DNA from: Dinghuibacter silviterrae
Lineage (GTDB): Bacteria; Bacteroidota; Bacteroidia; Chitinophagales; Chitinophagaceae
NCBI RefSeq assembly: GCF_004366355.1
Contig: NZ_SODV01000001.1
Coordinates: 682,001 to 746,000 of the forward strand
DNA length: 64,000 bases
Reading direction: 5' to 3'
The stretch's first letter is position 1; the number at the start of each line of letters is the position of its first letter. This document shows positions 43,988-53,987 of this stretch, one piece after another. The translations under genes and the position numbers were made by a program. The notes under the pieces are model-generated. The model was not told the DNA's origin and ran no database searches. It saw only the letters and a program-made list of their open reading frames with translations.

Positions 43988-45795
43988 TGCGCGCTTTCGT
44001 TGGCTCCTACAGGTTCGGTCTGGGGGATAAAGTCCCTACCGTCCTTGCCGTAATCATACGCCCAGCGGTGTACTTCGGGGATCTCGCCAGGCCAGTTACC
44101 GTGACCGGGGCGGATCGGCGTCGTCCATTCGAGCGTAGTGGCGTTCCAAGGATTCGGGGTCCTTACCTTACGACCCTTGAATATGCTGTAGAAGAAGTTG
44201 AAGAGGAAGAGGATCTGCACCGCGAAGACGATGATGGCGACCACGCTGATGAATTCGTTCAGACCGGCAAACTGTTTGAACGATACCCAGTTGCTGTAAT
44301 CCATATACCTACGGGGCATGCCCGCCAGGCCTTCGTAGTGCATGGGCCAGAAGATGCAATAGGCGCCCGCGATCGTTACCCAGAAGTGGATATATGCGAG
44401 CGTATTGTTCAGATAGCGGCCAAACATCTTCGGATACCAGTGGTAAATCCCCGCGAACATCCCGAAGAAGGAGGCAACCCCCATCACGATGTGGAAGTGG
44501 GCGATGACGAAGTAGGTATCGTGGAGGTGGATGTCCAGGGCAGAGTTCCCCAGCCAGATCCCGGTCAGGCCACCGGAAATAAACAGGCTTACGAAACCGA
44601 TGGCGAACATCATCCCGGGCGTGAGCCGGATATTCCCCCGCCAGAGCGTCGTCAGCCAGTTAAAGACCTTAATGGCCGAAGGAATGGCGATCAACAGCGT
44701 CAGGAGTACGAAGAACGACCCGAGGAAGGGGTTCAGACCCGTGACGAACATATGGTGCGCCCATACCAGGAACGCCAGGATACAGATGGCGAACAGAGAA
44801 CCCACCATCGCCATGTACCCAAAGATCGGTTTGCGGGAGTTGACGGCCAGTATTTCCGACACCATACCCATGGCCGGGAGCAGGATGATGTATACCTCGG
44901 GGTGACCCAGGAACCAGAACAAGTGCTGGTAGAGGATGGCGCTGCCGCCCTCGTTGGGAAGCACCTGCCCGGAGGCTAAGTAAATATCGGACAGATAGAA
45001 GCTCGTACCGGCGTGACGGTCGAACAACAACAGGATGAAACCGGAGAGCAGTACCGGGAAGGACAATACCCCGAGTACGGCGGTGAAGAACAGGGCCCAG
45101 ATCGTCAGCGGGAGCTTGGTCATGCTCAACCCCTTGGTCCGCATGTTCAGCACCGTGGAAATATAGTTCAGACCGGCCAGGAGCTGGGATACCACGAATA
45201 GGGCCATGGCGATCAGCCAGAAGTCCATACCGGCCTTGGAACCATCGGACGCTCCGCCGAGCGCGCTCAGCGGGGGATAGGCCGTCCAGCCACCGCTGGC
45301 GGGACCCGTCTGGATAAAGAGGGAGGCGAACATGACGACCGAAGCCAGGAAAAAGAACCAGTAGGACAACATGTTCATAAAGGGAGACGCCATGTCGCGG
45401 GCGCCCACCTGCAGGGGAATCAGGAAGTTGGCGAAGGTGCCGCTCAAACCGGCGGTCAGTACGAAGAACACCAGCACCGTCCCGTGCATGGTGACCAGTG
45501 CATAGTAAAACTCGGGTTGCAGCCGGCCGCCCTTTGCCCAGTGACCCAGCAGGGTTTCCAGGAAGGGAAAGTGTTGATCCGGATAACCCAGTTGAAGCCT
45601 GAAGATCACGGAGAACAAGCCACCCACCACGGCCCAGAACATCCCCGTCATGAGGAACTGTTTGCCGATCATTTTGTGGTCCTGGCTGAAAATATATTTA
45701 GTGACGAACGTCTCATGGTGTTCATGGTGCTCGTGGACCTCGTGAGCGTGTGTACTCACCGCTTGTCCGTGCTGAAGGATGGCTTCGTTACTCAT
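43984..45795 (-). CDS. ctaD: Cytochrome c oxidase subunit I (aa3 type)
   Basis: 603 residues with twelve helices and the haem/CuB ligands: MHGTVLVFFVLTAGLSGTFA, HLFWFLGHPEVYIILLPAMG (CuB His with Tyr), WAHHMFVTGLNP and HDTYFVIAHFHIVMG (haem His). It is the catalytic subunit reducing O2 and pumping protons. The C-terminal end lies in the cytosol. Confidence 0.97.
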   Translation of the reverse strand: MSNEAILQHGQAVSTHAHEVHEHHEHHETFVTKYIFSQDHKMIGKQFLMTGMFWAVVGGLFSVIFRLQLGYPDQHFPFLETLLGHWAKGGRLQPEFYYALVTMHGTVLVFFVLTAGLSGTFANFLIPLQVGARDMASPFMNMLSYWFFFLASVVMFASLFIQTGPASGGWTAYPPLSALGGASDGSKAGMDFWLIAMALFVVSQLLAGLNYISTVLNMRTKGLSMTKLPLTIWALFFTAVLGVLSFPVLLSGFILLLFDRHAGTSFYLSDIYLASGQVLPNEGGSAILYQHLFWFLGHPEVYIILLPAMGMVSEILAVNSRKPIFGYMAMVGSLFAICILAFLVWAHHMFVTGLNPFLGSFFVLLTLLIAIPSAIKVFNWLTTLWRGNIRLTPGMMFAIGFVSLFISGGLTGIWLGNSALDIHLHDTYFVIAHFHIVMGVASFFGMFAGIYHWYPKMFGRYLNNTLAYIHFWVTIAGAYCIFWPMHYEGLAGMPRRYMDYSNWVSFKQFAGLNEFISVVAIIVFAVQILFLFNFFYSIFKGRKVRTPNPWNATTLEWTTPIRPGHGNWPGEIPEVHRWAYDYGKDGRDFIPQTEPVGANESAH

Positions 45796-45802
45796 GATCG
45801 TC

Positions 45803-46849
45803 TTATTTTATAGTTGCCACAATTTTTTTCGTTGTATCGGCCGGGGCCGCAGCACCAGGCGCCTTCTCCGGGAACACGCTATAGTAGTTGGCCTTTTTGC
45901 TGTCCAGCCATTTCTTATAATCCGCTTCGCTGTCCACCTGGATGATGCCGCGCATCCCGAAGTGGCCGGGGCCGCACATCTGGTCGCAGGAGATCTCGTA
46001 TACAAAGTCGGGATTCCCCGTTTTCTGCTTCATTTCATCGGTGGTGAACTGGGGCGTAAACCACAAGGTCGTCGGGATACCGGGGACCGCGTCCATCTTC
46101 ATCCGGAACTGGCTCAGCCCCACGTCATGGATCACGTCACGGGAGTGGATGATGAGTTTTACCGGGTGGTTGACGGGGATATGCATCGTCAGGTCCGTGA
46201 CGACAATGTCGTCCTGGTTGGCGGGGTCGTCCCACAGCTGACCGAGGGGGTTGCCCTTGGCGTCGCTGATATTTTTGAAGTAGGTTTTCCCAAACTTGCC
46301 GTCCTTCCCGGGGTAGCGGTAAATCCAGTTGAACTGTTTCCCGGTAATTTCTATCTCGATCGCGTCTTTCGGCGCCTCACCGGTGATGTGGAACCAGTAT
46401 TTCAGGCCGAAAACGACCAGGACCAGCAGGAACACGGCCGGAACCACGGTCCAGAGGACTTCGAGCTTGTTGTTATGGGGGAAAAAGAAGGCCTTTTTGC
46501 CCGGCTTTTCCTGGAAGCGGTAAACGAAGGAGAACAGCAGGATCTGGGTGATGATGAACACCACGCCCGTGATGGCCAGGGTGATCCACAACATCCGGTC
46601 GATGTCCATCCCTTCCTTGGATGCGGAAGTCAGGGGGAGGAGGGTCTTTTTGTACAACAGGTCGTTGCACCACCACACCCCAATGAGCCCGAGAATCAGG
46701 AAGGCGAGCATCAGGAAGGCGTTGATGCGGTTGTTTTGCTCCCGTGTCTTGTCTTCGCCTTTCAGTACACTCACATACTCGCTGGCCTTAGCGATCTGGA
46801 AGATCACTACGAAAACCAGAATAACCGTTGCAATCAGGAGGAATGACAT
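45803..46849 (-). CDS. ctaC: Cytochrome c oxidase subunit II (CuA)
   Basis: 348 residues with two N-terminal helices and a cupredoxin domain carrying the CuA ligands in YEISCDQMCGPGHFGMRGII, plus HIPVNHPVKLIIHSRDVIHD. No cytochrome c domain is fused at the C-terminus, so this is aa3 rather than caa3; electrons then come from ActE or another c-type cytochrome. Copper would be loaded by the nearby SCO protein. Confidence 0.96.
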   Translation of the reverse strand: MSFLLIATVILVFVVIFQIAKASEYVSVLKGEDKTREQNNRINAFLMLAFLILGLIGVWWCNDLLYKKTLLPLTSASKEGMDIDRMLWITLAITGVVFIITQILLFSFVYRFQEKPGKKAFFFPHNNKLEVLWTVVPAVFLLVLVVFGLKYWFHITGEAPKDAIEIEITGKQFNWIYRYPGKDGKFGKTYFKNISDAKGNPLGQLWDDPANQDDIVVTDLTMHIPVNHPVKLIIHSRDVIHDVGLSQFRMKMDAVPGIPTTLWFTPQFTTDEMKQKTGNPDFVYEISCDQMCGPGHFGMRGIIQVDSEADYKKWLDSKKANYYSVFPEKAPGAAAPADTTKKIVATIK

Positions 46850-46868
46850 GATACTATCTGAATTATTT

Positions 46869-48086
46869 TTAAGTATGGTGTATAATGCTTTCTTTCAGGA
46901 ACGGACTGTTCTTGGGGACCAGGGAAGCTTTTTCCAGTTGCTTGGCGGTCACTAAGATGATCGTCCCTACAAAACCGGCCAGGATACCGAACTCATACCA
47001 GCTCATCTGGGCGTGGTCCTTGAGGGGACCGGGCATAACCATCTGGTAGAAATCCAGCCAGTGCCCGAACAGGATCAGCACACCCATGAACGTCATCATC
47101 GCATAGTTGCGTTTGGCGTCCCGGGTCATGAGGATGAGGATCGGACACACAAAGTTAATGATCAAATTCAGCAAAAAGATCGGGCGGAACGAACCCCAGA
47201 GGCGGATGCCGAAGTAGGTCGTTTCGTCGGGTATATTGGCGTACCAGGTCAGCATGTACTGTGCGAACCACAGATACGTCCAGAAGATGGAGAACGCAAA
47301 CATATACTTACCCAGGTCGTGCAGGTGCTCCTCGTTGGCGAGCTCCAGCTTGCCCTGGTTTTTCAGGTAAATGACGAACAAAGTGATCAAGGACAGTGCT
47401 GATACCCAAGTGCTTGCGAAGGTATACCAGCCGTACATGGTGCTGGCCCACTTGGCGTCGATACTCATCAGCCACAACCAGGAGGGAGCGGAAGAAATAC
47501 CAACAGCGTAGAAGACCACAAAAACCGCGCAGATGGTAACGGACTTGCGGAAGTAGCTCCTGTCCCCAAAGGCGCCGTTGTCCTCGGCGATGGAATTTTT
47601 CCGGTAGGCCATCCTGGCCAGGATCCATACACCCATGAAAATGATGGAGGAAACCACAAAAAAGGCCGGACCCTGGAAACCGTGCTTGCGTAAGAGCTCC
47701 TTGTCGGTACCCGGATCCTTCCAGGTGTATATATAGTGGTCTTTTGCTACGAAAATATAGAGAAAGAAAACCACTGCCAGGATGATCCCGCCCACGACCA
47801 TGTAACCGGAAATGGCTTCGGGCACGCGGCGGATCAGGGTTTGCCATCCGCCCATGGCGAGGGTATGGGCCACGATGAAAAAGAAGGCCGCTACCGAGAT
47901 CAGGAAAAAGAAGGTGCTGTCCTGGATCAGGCTGGCCCAGAAGCGGGTGGTTTCATAATGCTGCTCCGGCCCGTTGTAGAACGGGTGCAGGAAAATAAAC
48001 CCCAGGATCAAGGTCAGCACGCCCACCGCGATCAGCGCCAGGGACCAGGTTTTTAAACGTGCCGGTATGGTGAATTGTTCCTTCAT
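46869..48086 (-). CDS. actF: Alternative complex III subunit ActF (quinol oxidase membrane subunit)
   Basis: 405 residues, ten helices, ActF/NrfD-like membrane protein of ACIII, with FLYIFVAKDHYIYTWKDPGT and YMLTWYANIPDETTYFGIRL. It binds quinone together with ActC and passes electrons to the FeS and haem subunits. Confidence 0.93.
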   Translation of the reverse strand: MKEQFTIPARLKTWSLALIAVGVLTLILGFIFLHPFYNGPEQHYETTRFWASLIQDSTFFFLISVAAFFFIVAHTLAMGGWQTLIRRVPEAISGYMVVGGIILAVVFFLYIFVAKDHYIYTWKDPGTDKELLRKHGFQGPAFFVVSSIIFMGVWILARMAYRKNSIAEDNGAFGDRSYFRKSVTICAVFVVFYAVGISSAPSWLWLMSIDAKWASTMYGWYTFASTWVSALSLITLFVIYLKNQGKLELANEEHLHDLGKYMFAFSIFWTYLWFAQYMLTWYANIPDETTYFGIRLWGSFRPIFLLNLIINFVCPILILMTRDAKRNYAMMTFMGVLILFGHWLDFYQMVMPGPLKDHAQMSWYEFGILAGFVGTIILVTAKQLEKASLVPKNSPFLKESIIHHT

Positions 48087-48117
48087 CTTCTAAAATACTT
48101 TTATACGTGATCGTGTT

Positions 48118-48759
48118 TTATTTCTTTGCTGTAGCCGTGCTGTCCACTTTTGCACCACCCCCGGAGGCGGCGGCTTGTTGGGATTTGATATACTGAATGA
48201 CCATCCAACGCTGCTTGCGGGTCAGCTGGGAAGCATAGCTACCCATCATGTTCTTCCCGTAGGTAACGGAGTAAAACATCTGGCCTTCCGGCATATTCGT
48301 GTATTGGGCACCTCCGACGAGCTGGGCCGGTTTTGCCGAAAAAGGTCCGTTACCGTCCTTGTACAGCGGTCCGTTGCCGTCCAGCTTGGAACCGTGGCAG
48401 ATGGCGCAGTTGATGTTGAACAAACGTCCTGCTTCGGCCATGTCGGCGGAGTCCAGGGGACCCAGGGGATCCTTCACCGCTTTGGAAGCTACATAACCCA
48501 CGGAATCACCGGGGGCGTCCTTGGCGATGAGGAAAGGCATTTCCTCGCCCCTGGCGATGGTCCCGGGTACCGGTTGATGGTCGAAGTGTACGCCTTCCTT
48601 GCTCAGGTCTTCCGTAGACGCATAGGTCTCGTAGGCACGGCTGTAGGTCATGTCCGGCATATAGATACGGCCGGGATTACGCTGCACACCGCTACAGGCT
48701 GCGAGGCCGATCACCAGGGCGCCCGTCAAAACGCTGGAAATGATATTTGTCGTCTTCAT
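48118..48759 (-). CDS. actE: Alternative complex III subunit ActE (monohaem cytochrome c lipoprotein)
   Basis: 213 residues, lipobox (VIGLAACSG), the ActE motif YMPDMTYSRAYETYAS and one haem site CAICH in NINCAICHGSKLDGNGP with a downstream axial Met (MPEGQMFYSV). It hands electrons to the oxidase. Confidence 0.92.
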   Translation of the reverse strand: MKTTNIISSVLTGALVIGLAACSGVQRNPGRIYMPDMTYSRAYETYASTEDLSKEGVHFDHQPVPGTIARGEEMPFLIAKDAPGDSVGYVASKAVKDPLGPLDSADMAEAGRLFNINCAICHGSKLDGNGPLYKDGNGPFSAKPAQLVGGAQYTNMPEGQMFYSVTYGKNMMGSYASQLTRKQRWMVIQYIKSQQAAASGGGAKVDSTATAKK

Positions 48760-48773
48760 CGTTGTTTTATGTT

Positions 48774-49355
48774 TTAGGCCAGCTCCTCTTTATACAAAAC
48801 TTGTTCTTTATCATAGGTGCCCCACCACCAGCCGGCTTCGGCTTCCTGTACGTTGATGTCCGCCGCACCGACCGTATGCAGAAAGGCCTTGACCTCTTCC
48901 ACATTCGTATGCTCCGTGCACTCAATCACCATGGTAAAAGTATCGTCCGTGGAACGGGGGTTGAACACGTGCTTTTTTACACCGGGGGCAATCTGACACA
49001 GCCAGCAGAAGGTATAGACCATACCCACGGCGGCAAACAACACCGTCAACTCGAATGTAATGGGGATCATCGCCGGCAGCGGGATGTGGGGCTTACCCCC
49101 GATGTTCATCAGCCAGTCCACGTCGAAGACCCAGCTGATCCCGCACAGGGCCGTGGTCGTACCGGTGATGCCGTAGATGAAACCCGCGGTATGCAGGCTG
49201 GTCTGGCGAAGACCAAGGGCGGTATCCAGGCCGTGTATGGGAAAGGGCGTATATACGTCGTGTATCTTGTACCCGGCGGACCGCACCCGCTTTACAGCAG
49301 GGAAGAGGACCTCCTCATCGGTAAAATTGCCTACAACGAACTTTTTGATTGCCAT
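48774..49355 (-). CDS. actD: Alternative complex III subunit ActD (DUF3341)
   Basis: 193 residues with two membrane helices and the DUF3341 signatures YTPFPIHGLDTALGL and TFELTVLFAAVGMVYTF. ActD is a structural subunit of ACIII. Confidence 0.93.
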   Translation of the reverse strand: MAIKKFVVGNFTDEEVLFPAVKRVRSAGYKIHDVYTPFPIHGLDTALGLRQTSLHTAGFIYGITGTTTALCGISWVFDVDWLMNIGGKPHIPLPAMIPITFELTVLFAAVGMVYTFCWLCQIAPGVKKHVFNPRSTDDTFTMVIECTEHTNVEEVKAFLHTVGAADINVQEAEAGWWWGTYDKEQVLYKEELA

Positions 49356-49379
49356 AATTCAGACTTTCGGTTTTATATA

Positions 49380-50831
49380 TTAATGCCCGTGCTCGTGCGA
49401 CACATTATTGTGAATAAACTCATCCACACTTTCCTGTTCCAGTTTTTCCATACCCCGTTTGTAGTTCTCCCCGGAGGTTTTCAGGACGGCCTTGATTTCC
49501 GCCACAGCGATGACCGGGAAGTATTTGGCAAACAGGAAGTAGCAGGTAAAGAACAGCCCGATGGTCCCCATGAAGAACCCGACTTCCCAGATGGTCGGCC
49601 GGTAGAAGGTAGACCAGGAAGAAGGCAGGTAGTCGCGGTATAGGGACGTAACGATGATCACAAAGCGTTCGAACCACATCCCGATATTGACCACCACGCT
49701 CATGATAAAGGTGAATTGGATGTTGCGGCGCAGTTTTGCCGACCAGAAGAGCTGCGGAGAAATCACGTTACACGTCATCATCGTCCAGTACGCCCATACA
49801 TACGGACCGGCAATACGGTATTTGTAGAAAGCGGCATATTCATAAGGATTGCCGGAATACCAGGCGATAAAGAGCTCGGTCAGGTAGGCGCAGCCCACGA
49901 TGGAGCCCGTCATCACGATGACCTTGTTCATGGCCTCGATGTGACCGATCGTGATGTAGTCTTCAAGACCAAGGACCTTACGGGTGATGACCAGCAGGGT
50001 TTGTACCATGGCGAAACCCGAGAAGATGGCGCCCGCAACGAAATAGGGCGGGAAGATCTGGGTATGCCAACCCGGGATCACCGAGGTGGCGAAGTCCATG
50101 GATACGATGGTGTGCACCGACAACACCAGGGGGGCGGACAGACCGGCCAGCACCAGGGCCAGGGCCTCGAAACGCTGCCAGTGCTTGGTCGAACCGGACC
50201 AGCCGAAGGAGGCGATCCCGTAGAAAGATTTGCGGAATTTGGTTTTAGCCCTGTCTCTAAGGGTTGCAAGGTCGGGCAGCAGACCCGAATACCAGAACAG
50301 AAGGGATACGGTAAAGTACGTCGAGATGGCGAACACGTCCCAGAGCAGGGGAGAGTTGAAGTTCGGCCATACCGGACCGCGCGTATTGGGATAAGGCATG
50401 ACGAAAAAGGCGATCCACACACGGCCCATGTGCCAGATCGGGAACTGGCCGGCGCACATCACCGCAAAGATCGTCATGGCTTCCGCTGCGCGGTTCACCC
50501 CCGTCCGCCAGCCCTGGCGGAACAGCAGGAGGATCGCGGAGATCAACGTACCGGCGTGACCGATACCGACCCACCACACGAAGTTGGTGATGTCCCAGCC
50601 CCAACCGATCGTCCGGTTCAGGTTCCACTGGCCGATCCCGTAAGTCACATCCCGGTAAATGGAATAGACCCCGAACAGCAAGAGAAGAACGGCGATGCTA
50701 AGACCTACATACCATGACTTCCTTGGTTTTACCTCTATAGGCCGGCAGATATCTTCCGACACCTGGTGATAGTCCTTATCACCGTCCACTAAAGGTTCTC
50801 TGAGCGTTGATTCGTACTTTAACAAAGACAT
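49380..50831 (-). CDS. actC: Alternative complex III subunit ActC (NrfD-like quinol-binding subunit)
   Basis: 483 residues, ten helices, NrfD/PsrC-like, with FVWWVGIGHAGTLISAILLL and SVHTIVSMDFATSVIPGWHT. It carries the menaquinol site. The His-ending tail HNNVSHEHGH is typical of ActC. Starts 31 bp after actB. Confidence 0.95.
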   Translation of the reverse strand: MSLLKYESTLREPLVDGDKDYHQVSEDICRPIEVKPRKSWYVGLSIAVLLLLFGVYSIYRDVTYGIGQWNLNRTIGWGWDITNFVWWVGIGHAGTLISAILLLFRQGWRTGVNRAAEAMTIFAVMCAGQFPIWHMGRVWIAFFVMPYPNTRGPVWPNFNSPLLWDVFAISTYFTVSLLFWYSGLLPDLATLRDRAKTKFRKSFYGIASFGWSGSTKHWQRFEALALVLAGLSAPLVLSVHTIVSMDFATSVIPGWHTQIFPPYFVAGAIFSGFAMVQTLLVITRKVLGLEDYITIGHIEAMNKVIVMTGSIVGCAYLTELFIAWYSGNPYEYAAFYKYRIAGPYVWAYWTMMTCNVISPQLFWSAKLRRNIQFTFIMSVVVNIGMWFERFVIIVTSLYRDYLPSSWSTFYRPTIWEVGFFMGTIGLFFTCYFLFAKYFPVIAVAEIKAVLKTSGENYKRGMEKLEQESVDEFIHNNVSHEHGH

Positions 50832-50862
50832 TGGGCTCTATTATTTGATGATAGCTCTCTTA

Positions 50863-53800
50863 TTATGCTTCTTTTTCCATGGTCATACCCACCTCGCGAT
50901 CCGTATTGCGCACCTTGGCCAGGTAGTTGACGTTGGGTAATACGTGCAGTTCTTCCAGCGCATAGTACACCCGGTTCTTGTTCTCTTTCTTACGAAGATT
51001 ATAGATCTGGCTGGACTTGTCGTTGACGTTCCCGAATACGATGGCGTGGGTGGGGCAGGCCTGCATACAGGCGGTCTTGATTTCGCCGTCGCGCACCGGG
51101 CGGCTTTCCTTTTTCGCATTCAGCTTGCCTTCCTGGAGACGTTGTACGCAGAAGGAGCACTTCTCCATCACACCGCGGCCGCGGACCGTGACGTCGGGGT
51201 TCAACACCATCCGGCTCAGCGGGTCGTTCATATCCGTAAGGATCGGGTCGATCCAGCCTTCGTCCACCAGGGGTTGCTGGTTGTCGGGGAAGCTGTCGGA
51301 ACCCAGCCAGTCATACCAGTTAAAGCGGCGAACCTTGAAGGGGCAGTTGTTGGCGCAATACCGCGTACCGATACAACGGTTGTAGGCCATTTGGTTCATC
51401 CCTTCGGTGGAGTGGTTCGTGGCGTTTACCGGGCAGACGTTTTCGCAAGGGGCGTTGTCGCAGTGCTGGCACATCATCGGCTGGAAGACCACATCCGGGT
51501 TTTCCATATCCCCGCTGAAGTAACGGTCAATACGAATCCAGTGCATTTCGTGCGCCTTCGCGACCTGGATCTTGCCGACCACGGGTACGTTGTTCTCCGC
51601 GTTACAGGCCACCACACAGGCGCCGCAACCGATACAAGCGCTCAGGTCCACGCTCATTCCCCAGGCCATACCGGGGCGGTCGTAGACGTCGAAGTCATGA
51701 TAGAGCGAACCCTGCTCACGGAAGTCGCCGTTATAGTCCTCTTCCAGTTCTTTGTCGAGCTGTTGGAAGACTTCGGGGGATTTGGTAAAGGTAGACAGGG
51801 TAGCTTCCTTGATGACGGACGTCCTGCCTTCATATACATTATGGAGTTGGGTCTGTGCAATCTTGTAGGTATCGCCCCCTGCGGACACGGACGCGTTCGT
51901 CGCCGCATAAGAGAAGGTTGTCCCGTCATAGCCCACGGAAGCGTAGGCGTTCTGACCGACCCCGCCACCGGCCCGGCCGATCTTGGGATCCCGTCCATAC
52001 CCTAGGGCAACCGCGATCACATTCGGGTGTACCCCGGGGATGATGATGGCGGCGAGCCTGTAGGTTTTATCCCCCACCTTTACGTCGACGGTGGGTTTGT
52101 TGATCTCCACTTCGTAGTGGTCACCGGGGGTGATCCCCATGGTGGCGGCGAGTTTGGGAGAAAGGATGGCGTAGTTGTCCCAGGTGATCTTTGTCACCGG
52201 GTCGGGCATTTCCTGGAGCCAGGGGTTGTTCGCCAGGGCGCCGTCACCAATCGATACCTTTTGGTAAAGGACGACTTCGACAGGGCCGCCGGCTTTTGTC
52301 TGACCCAGGGCTGAGAGCGCGGCACTAACGGAACCGCTGACAAACGAACCACCAGCCATGGCGGGTTCCTGTGCAGGTTCCAGCACACCGTCCTGAAGCG
52401 CCTTGTCAAAGGCTTCGATCGTGCCCAGCCTGGCTACCCAATAATTCTTGAAATACGTTTCATAATCCGCGTCGTTGCCGCTCCACTTCAGCAGGGAGGT
52501 GGCGAAAGCACGGGTCTTGAATAAGGGGGCGATCGTCGGTTGGAGGAAAGAAATGTACCCTGTTTTGGCTTCGGTGTCCCCCCAGCTTTCCAGGTAGTGG
52601 TGGGTGGGGAGCACATATTGGCAAAGGACAGCCGTTTCATCGAGGATCTGGCTAAAGGATACCGTCAGGGGTACCTTGCTCAGACCGGAGATGAACTTGT
52701 CGGCCTGGTAATAATTATAGGCGGGGTTCGGGCCGTAGATAAAAAGCGCCCCGATGCTCCCGGCATTCATATCGTCGACCAGCTTTACCATGTCGGCGTC
52801 GATACCCGCGCGGTAGTTGACGGGGTTAGCCCAGTCGATGGTCTTGCCCGGTGCGCCGATGAGTTCGTTGATGGCGTTGACGACGATCTGTACATTCTTG
52901 TCGTTGCTACCGGCAACGACAAGGGCGTTCCCGCCGGCGGCCTTCAGTTCTTTCGCAGCCTGGGCGATCCCGTCTTTCAAACGGGCGTCCTGTATCGCGG
53001 GAGCGCTAACGGCACCGCCCAGCGCCTGGTAGAGCGCGAGCACCACCGCACCGGTTTCGGAGGGTTTGAAGGTATAACGCTCGTCCGCGTTGGCCCCGGT
53101 CATGGAGAAAGTCCCTTCGAACTGGAAGTGACGGCTCATGTCCGTGTGGGCATCCGTCAGCCGGCGGCCATCCGCATACTGGCGGGTAAATTCCACCGGG
53201 CTCAGCCAGGTACCTAAAAAGTCGGCATCGATGGAGACGACGACCTTGGCCTTTTCAAAGTGGTAAGAAGGAATCACACGCTTGCCGTAAGTAGCCTCTG
53301 CAGCGAGCAGCAGACCGCTGTAGGAAACGGCGTCCACCGTTACCTGGCGGGCGGAAGGATATTTTTTGGTAAAGTCGTCGATGGCTGTTTTTATGGTCGG
53401 GGAAGCAATCGTGCTGGTCAACAGGACGATGGGCTTGCTCCCGTTGTCGGCCAGCGCCTGAGCGATCTTTTTGTCGACGGCTTCAAACGTAGGCTCGTTG
53501 TCCTTACCCTGACGGGGTGACCGGAGGCGGTTGACGTCATAGAGGCTGAGCACCGACGCCTGAACACGGGCGGTGGTGGCCCCTTTGGTGACCGAAGACT
53601 GTTCGTTCCCTTCGACCTTGATGGGGCGGCCGTCGCGGACCTTTGCCAGCACCGGGACGATGTCGCCGTCCTGTACGTAGGTGGTGGCGTAGTAGTTGGC
53701 TACTCCGGGGACGATATCTTCAGGCTTGTTCAGGAAGGGAATGGACTTGCGGACGGGCATCTCGCAACTGGCCGCCAGCGCCGCAGCCGCGGTGCTGAAA

Positions 53801-53967
53801 CCTAAGTATTTCAAGAAGTCCCTGCGGGGCGTTTTGCCGTCCAGCAGTCCCTCGTCTTCGGGTCCTGCAAACGGCAAACTTTCTTGAAACTCATCCTTTG
53901 CCAGTTGATTGAAAGCTTCAGAACCGGTTTTCTGTCCAAAACTTTGCCAGTGCTCTTTCTTTTGCAT
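50863..53967 (-). CDS. actB: Alternative complex III subunit ActB (molybdopterin-like plus Fe-S domains)
   Basis: From MQKKEHWQSFG (53967), 20 bp after actA. 1034 residues with a Tat-like segment (TPRRDFLKYLG; ActB is translocated although it lacks the molybdopterin cofactor), a molybdopterin-oxidoreductase-like domain, then four Fe-S sites: CIGCGACVVAC, CQHCDNAPCENVCPVN, CIGTRYCANNCPFKVRR, CSFCVQRL with CMQACPTH. In ACIII it relays electrons from quinol to haem subunits. Confidence 0.96.
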   Translation of the reverse strand: MQKKEHWQSFGQKTGSEAFNQLAKDEFQESLPFAGPEDEGLLDGKTPRRDFLKYLGFSTAAAALAASCEMPVRKSIPFLNKPEDIVPGVANYYATTYVQDGDIVPVLAKVRDGRPIKVEGNEQSSVTKGATTARVQASVLSLYDVNRLRSPRQGKDNEPTFEAVDKKIAQALADNGSKPIVLLTSTIASPTIKTAIDDFTKKYPSARQVTVDAVSYSGLLLAAEATYGKRVIPSYHFEKAKVVVSIDADFLGTWLSPVEFTRQYADGRRLTDAHTDMSRHFQFEGTFSMTGANADERYTFKPSETGAVVLALYQALGGAVSAPAIQDARLKDGIAQAAKELKAAGGNALVVAGSNDKNVQIVVNAINELIGAPGKTIDWANPVNYRAGIDADMVKLVDDMNAGSIGALFIYGPNPAYNYYQADKFISGLSKVPLTVSFSQILDETAVLCQYVLPTHHYLESWGDTEAKTGYISFLQPTIAPLFKTRAFATSLLKWSGNDADYETYFKNYWVARLGTIEAFDKALQDGVLEPAQEPAMAGGSFVSGSVSAALSALGQTKAGGPVEVVLYQKVSIGDGALANNPWLQEMPDPVTKITWDNYAILSPKLAATMGITPGDHYEVEINKPTVDVKVGDKTYRLAAIIIPGVHPNVIAVALGYGRDPKIGRAGGGVGQNAYASVGYDGTTFSYAATNASVSAGGDTYKIAQTQLHNVYEGRTSVIKEATLSTFTKSPEVFQQLDKELEEDYNGDFREQGSLYHDFDVYDRPGMAWGMSVDLSACIGCGACVVACNAENNVPVVGKIQVAKAHEMHWIRIDRYFSGDMENPDVVFQPMMCQHCDNAPCENVCPVNATNHSTEGMNQMAYNRCIGTRYCANNCPFKVRRFNWYDWLGSDSFPDNQQPLVDEGWIDPILTDMNDPLSRMVLNPDVTVRGRGVMEKCSFCVQRLQEGKLNAKKESRPVRDGEIKTACMQACPTHAIVFGNVNDKSSQIYNLRKKENKNRVYYALEELHVLPNVNYLAKVRNTDREVGMTMEKEA

Positions 53968-53987
53968 ATGTATATCAGTCAAAAGGA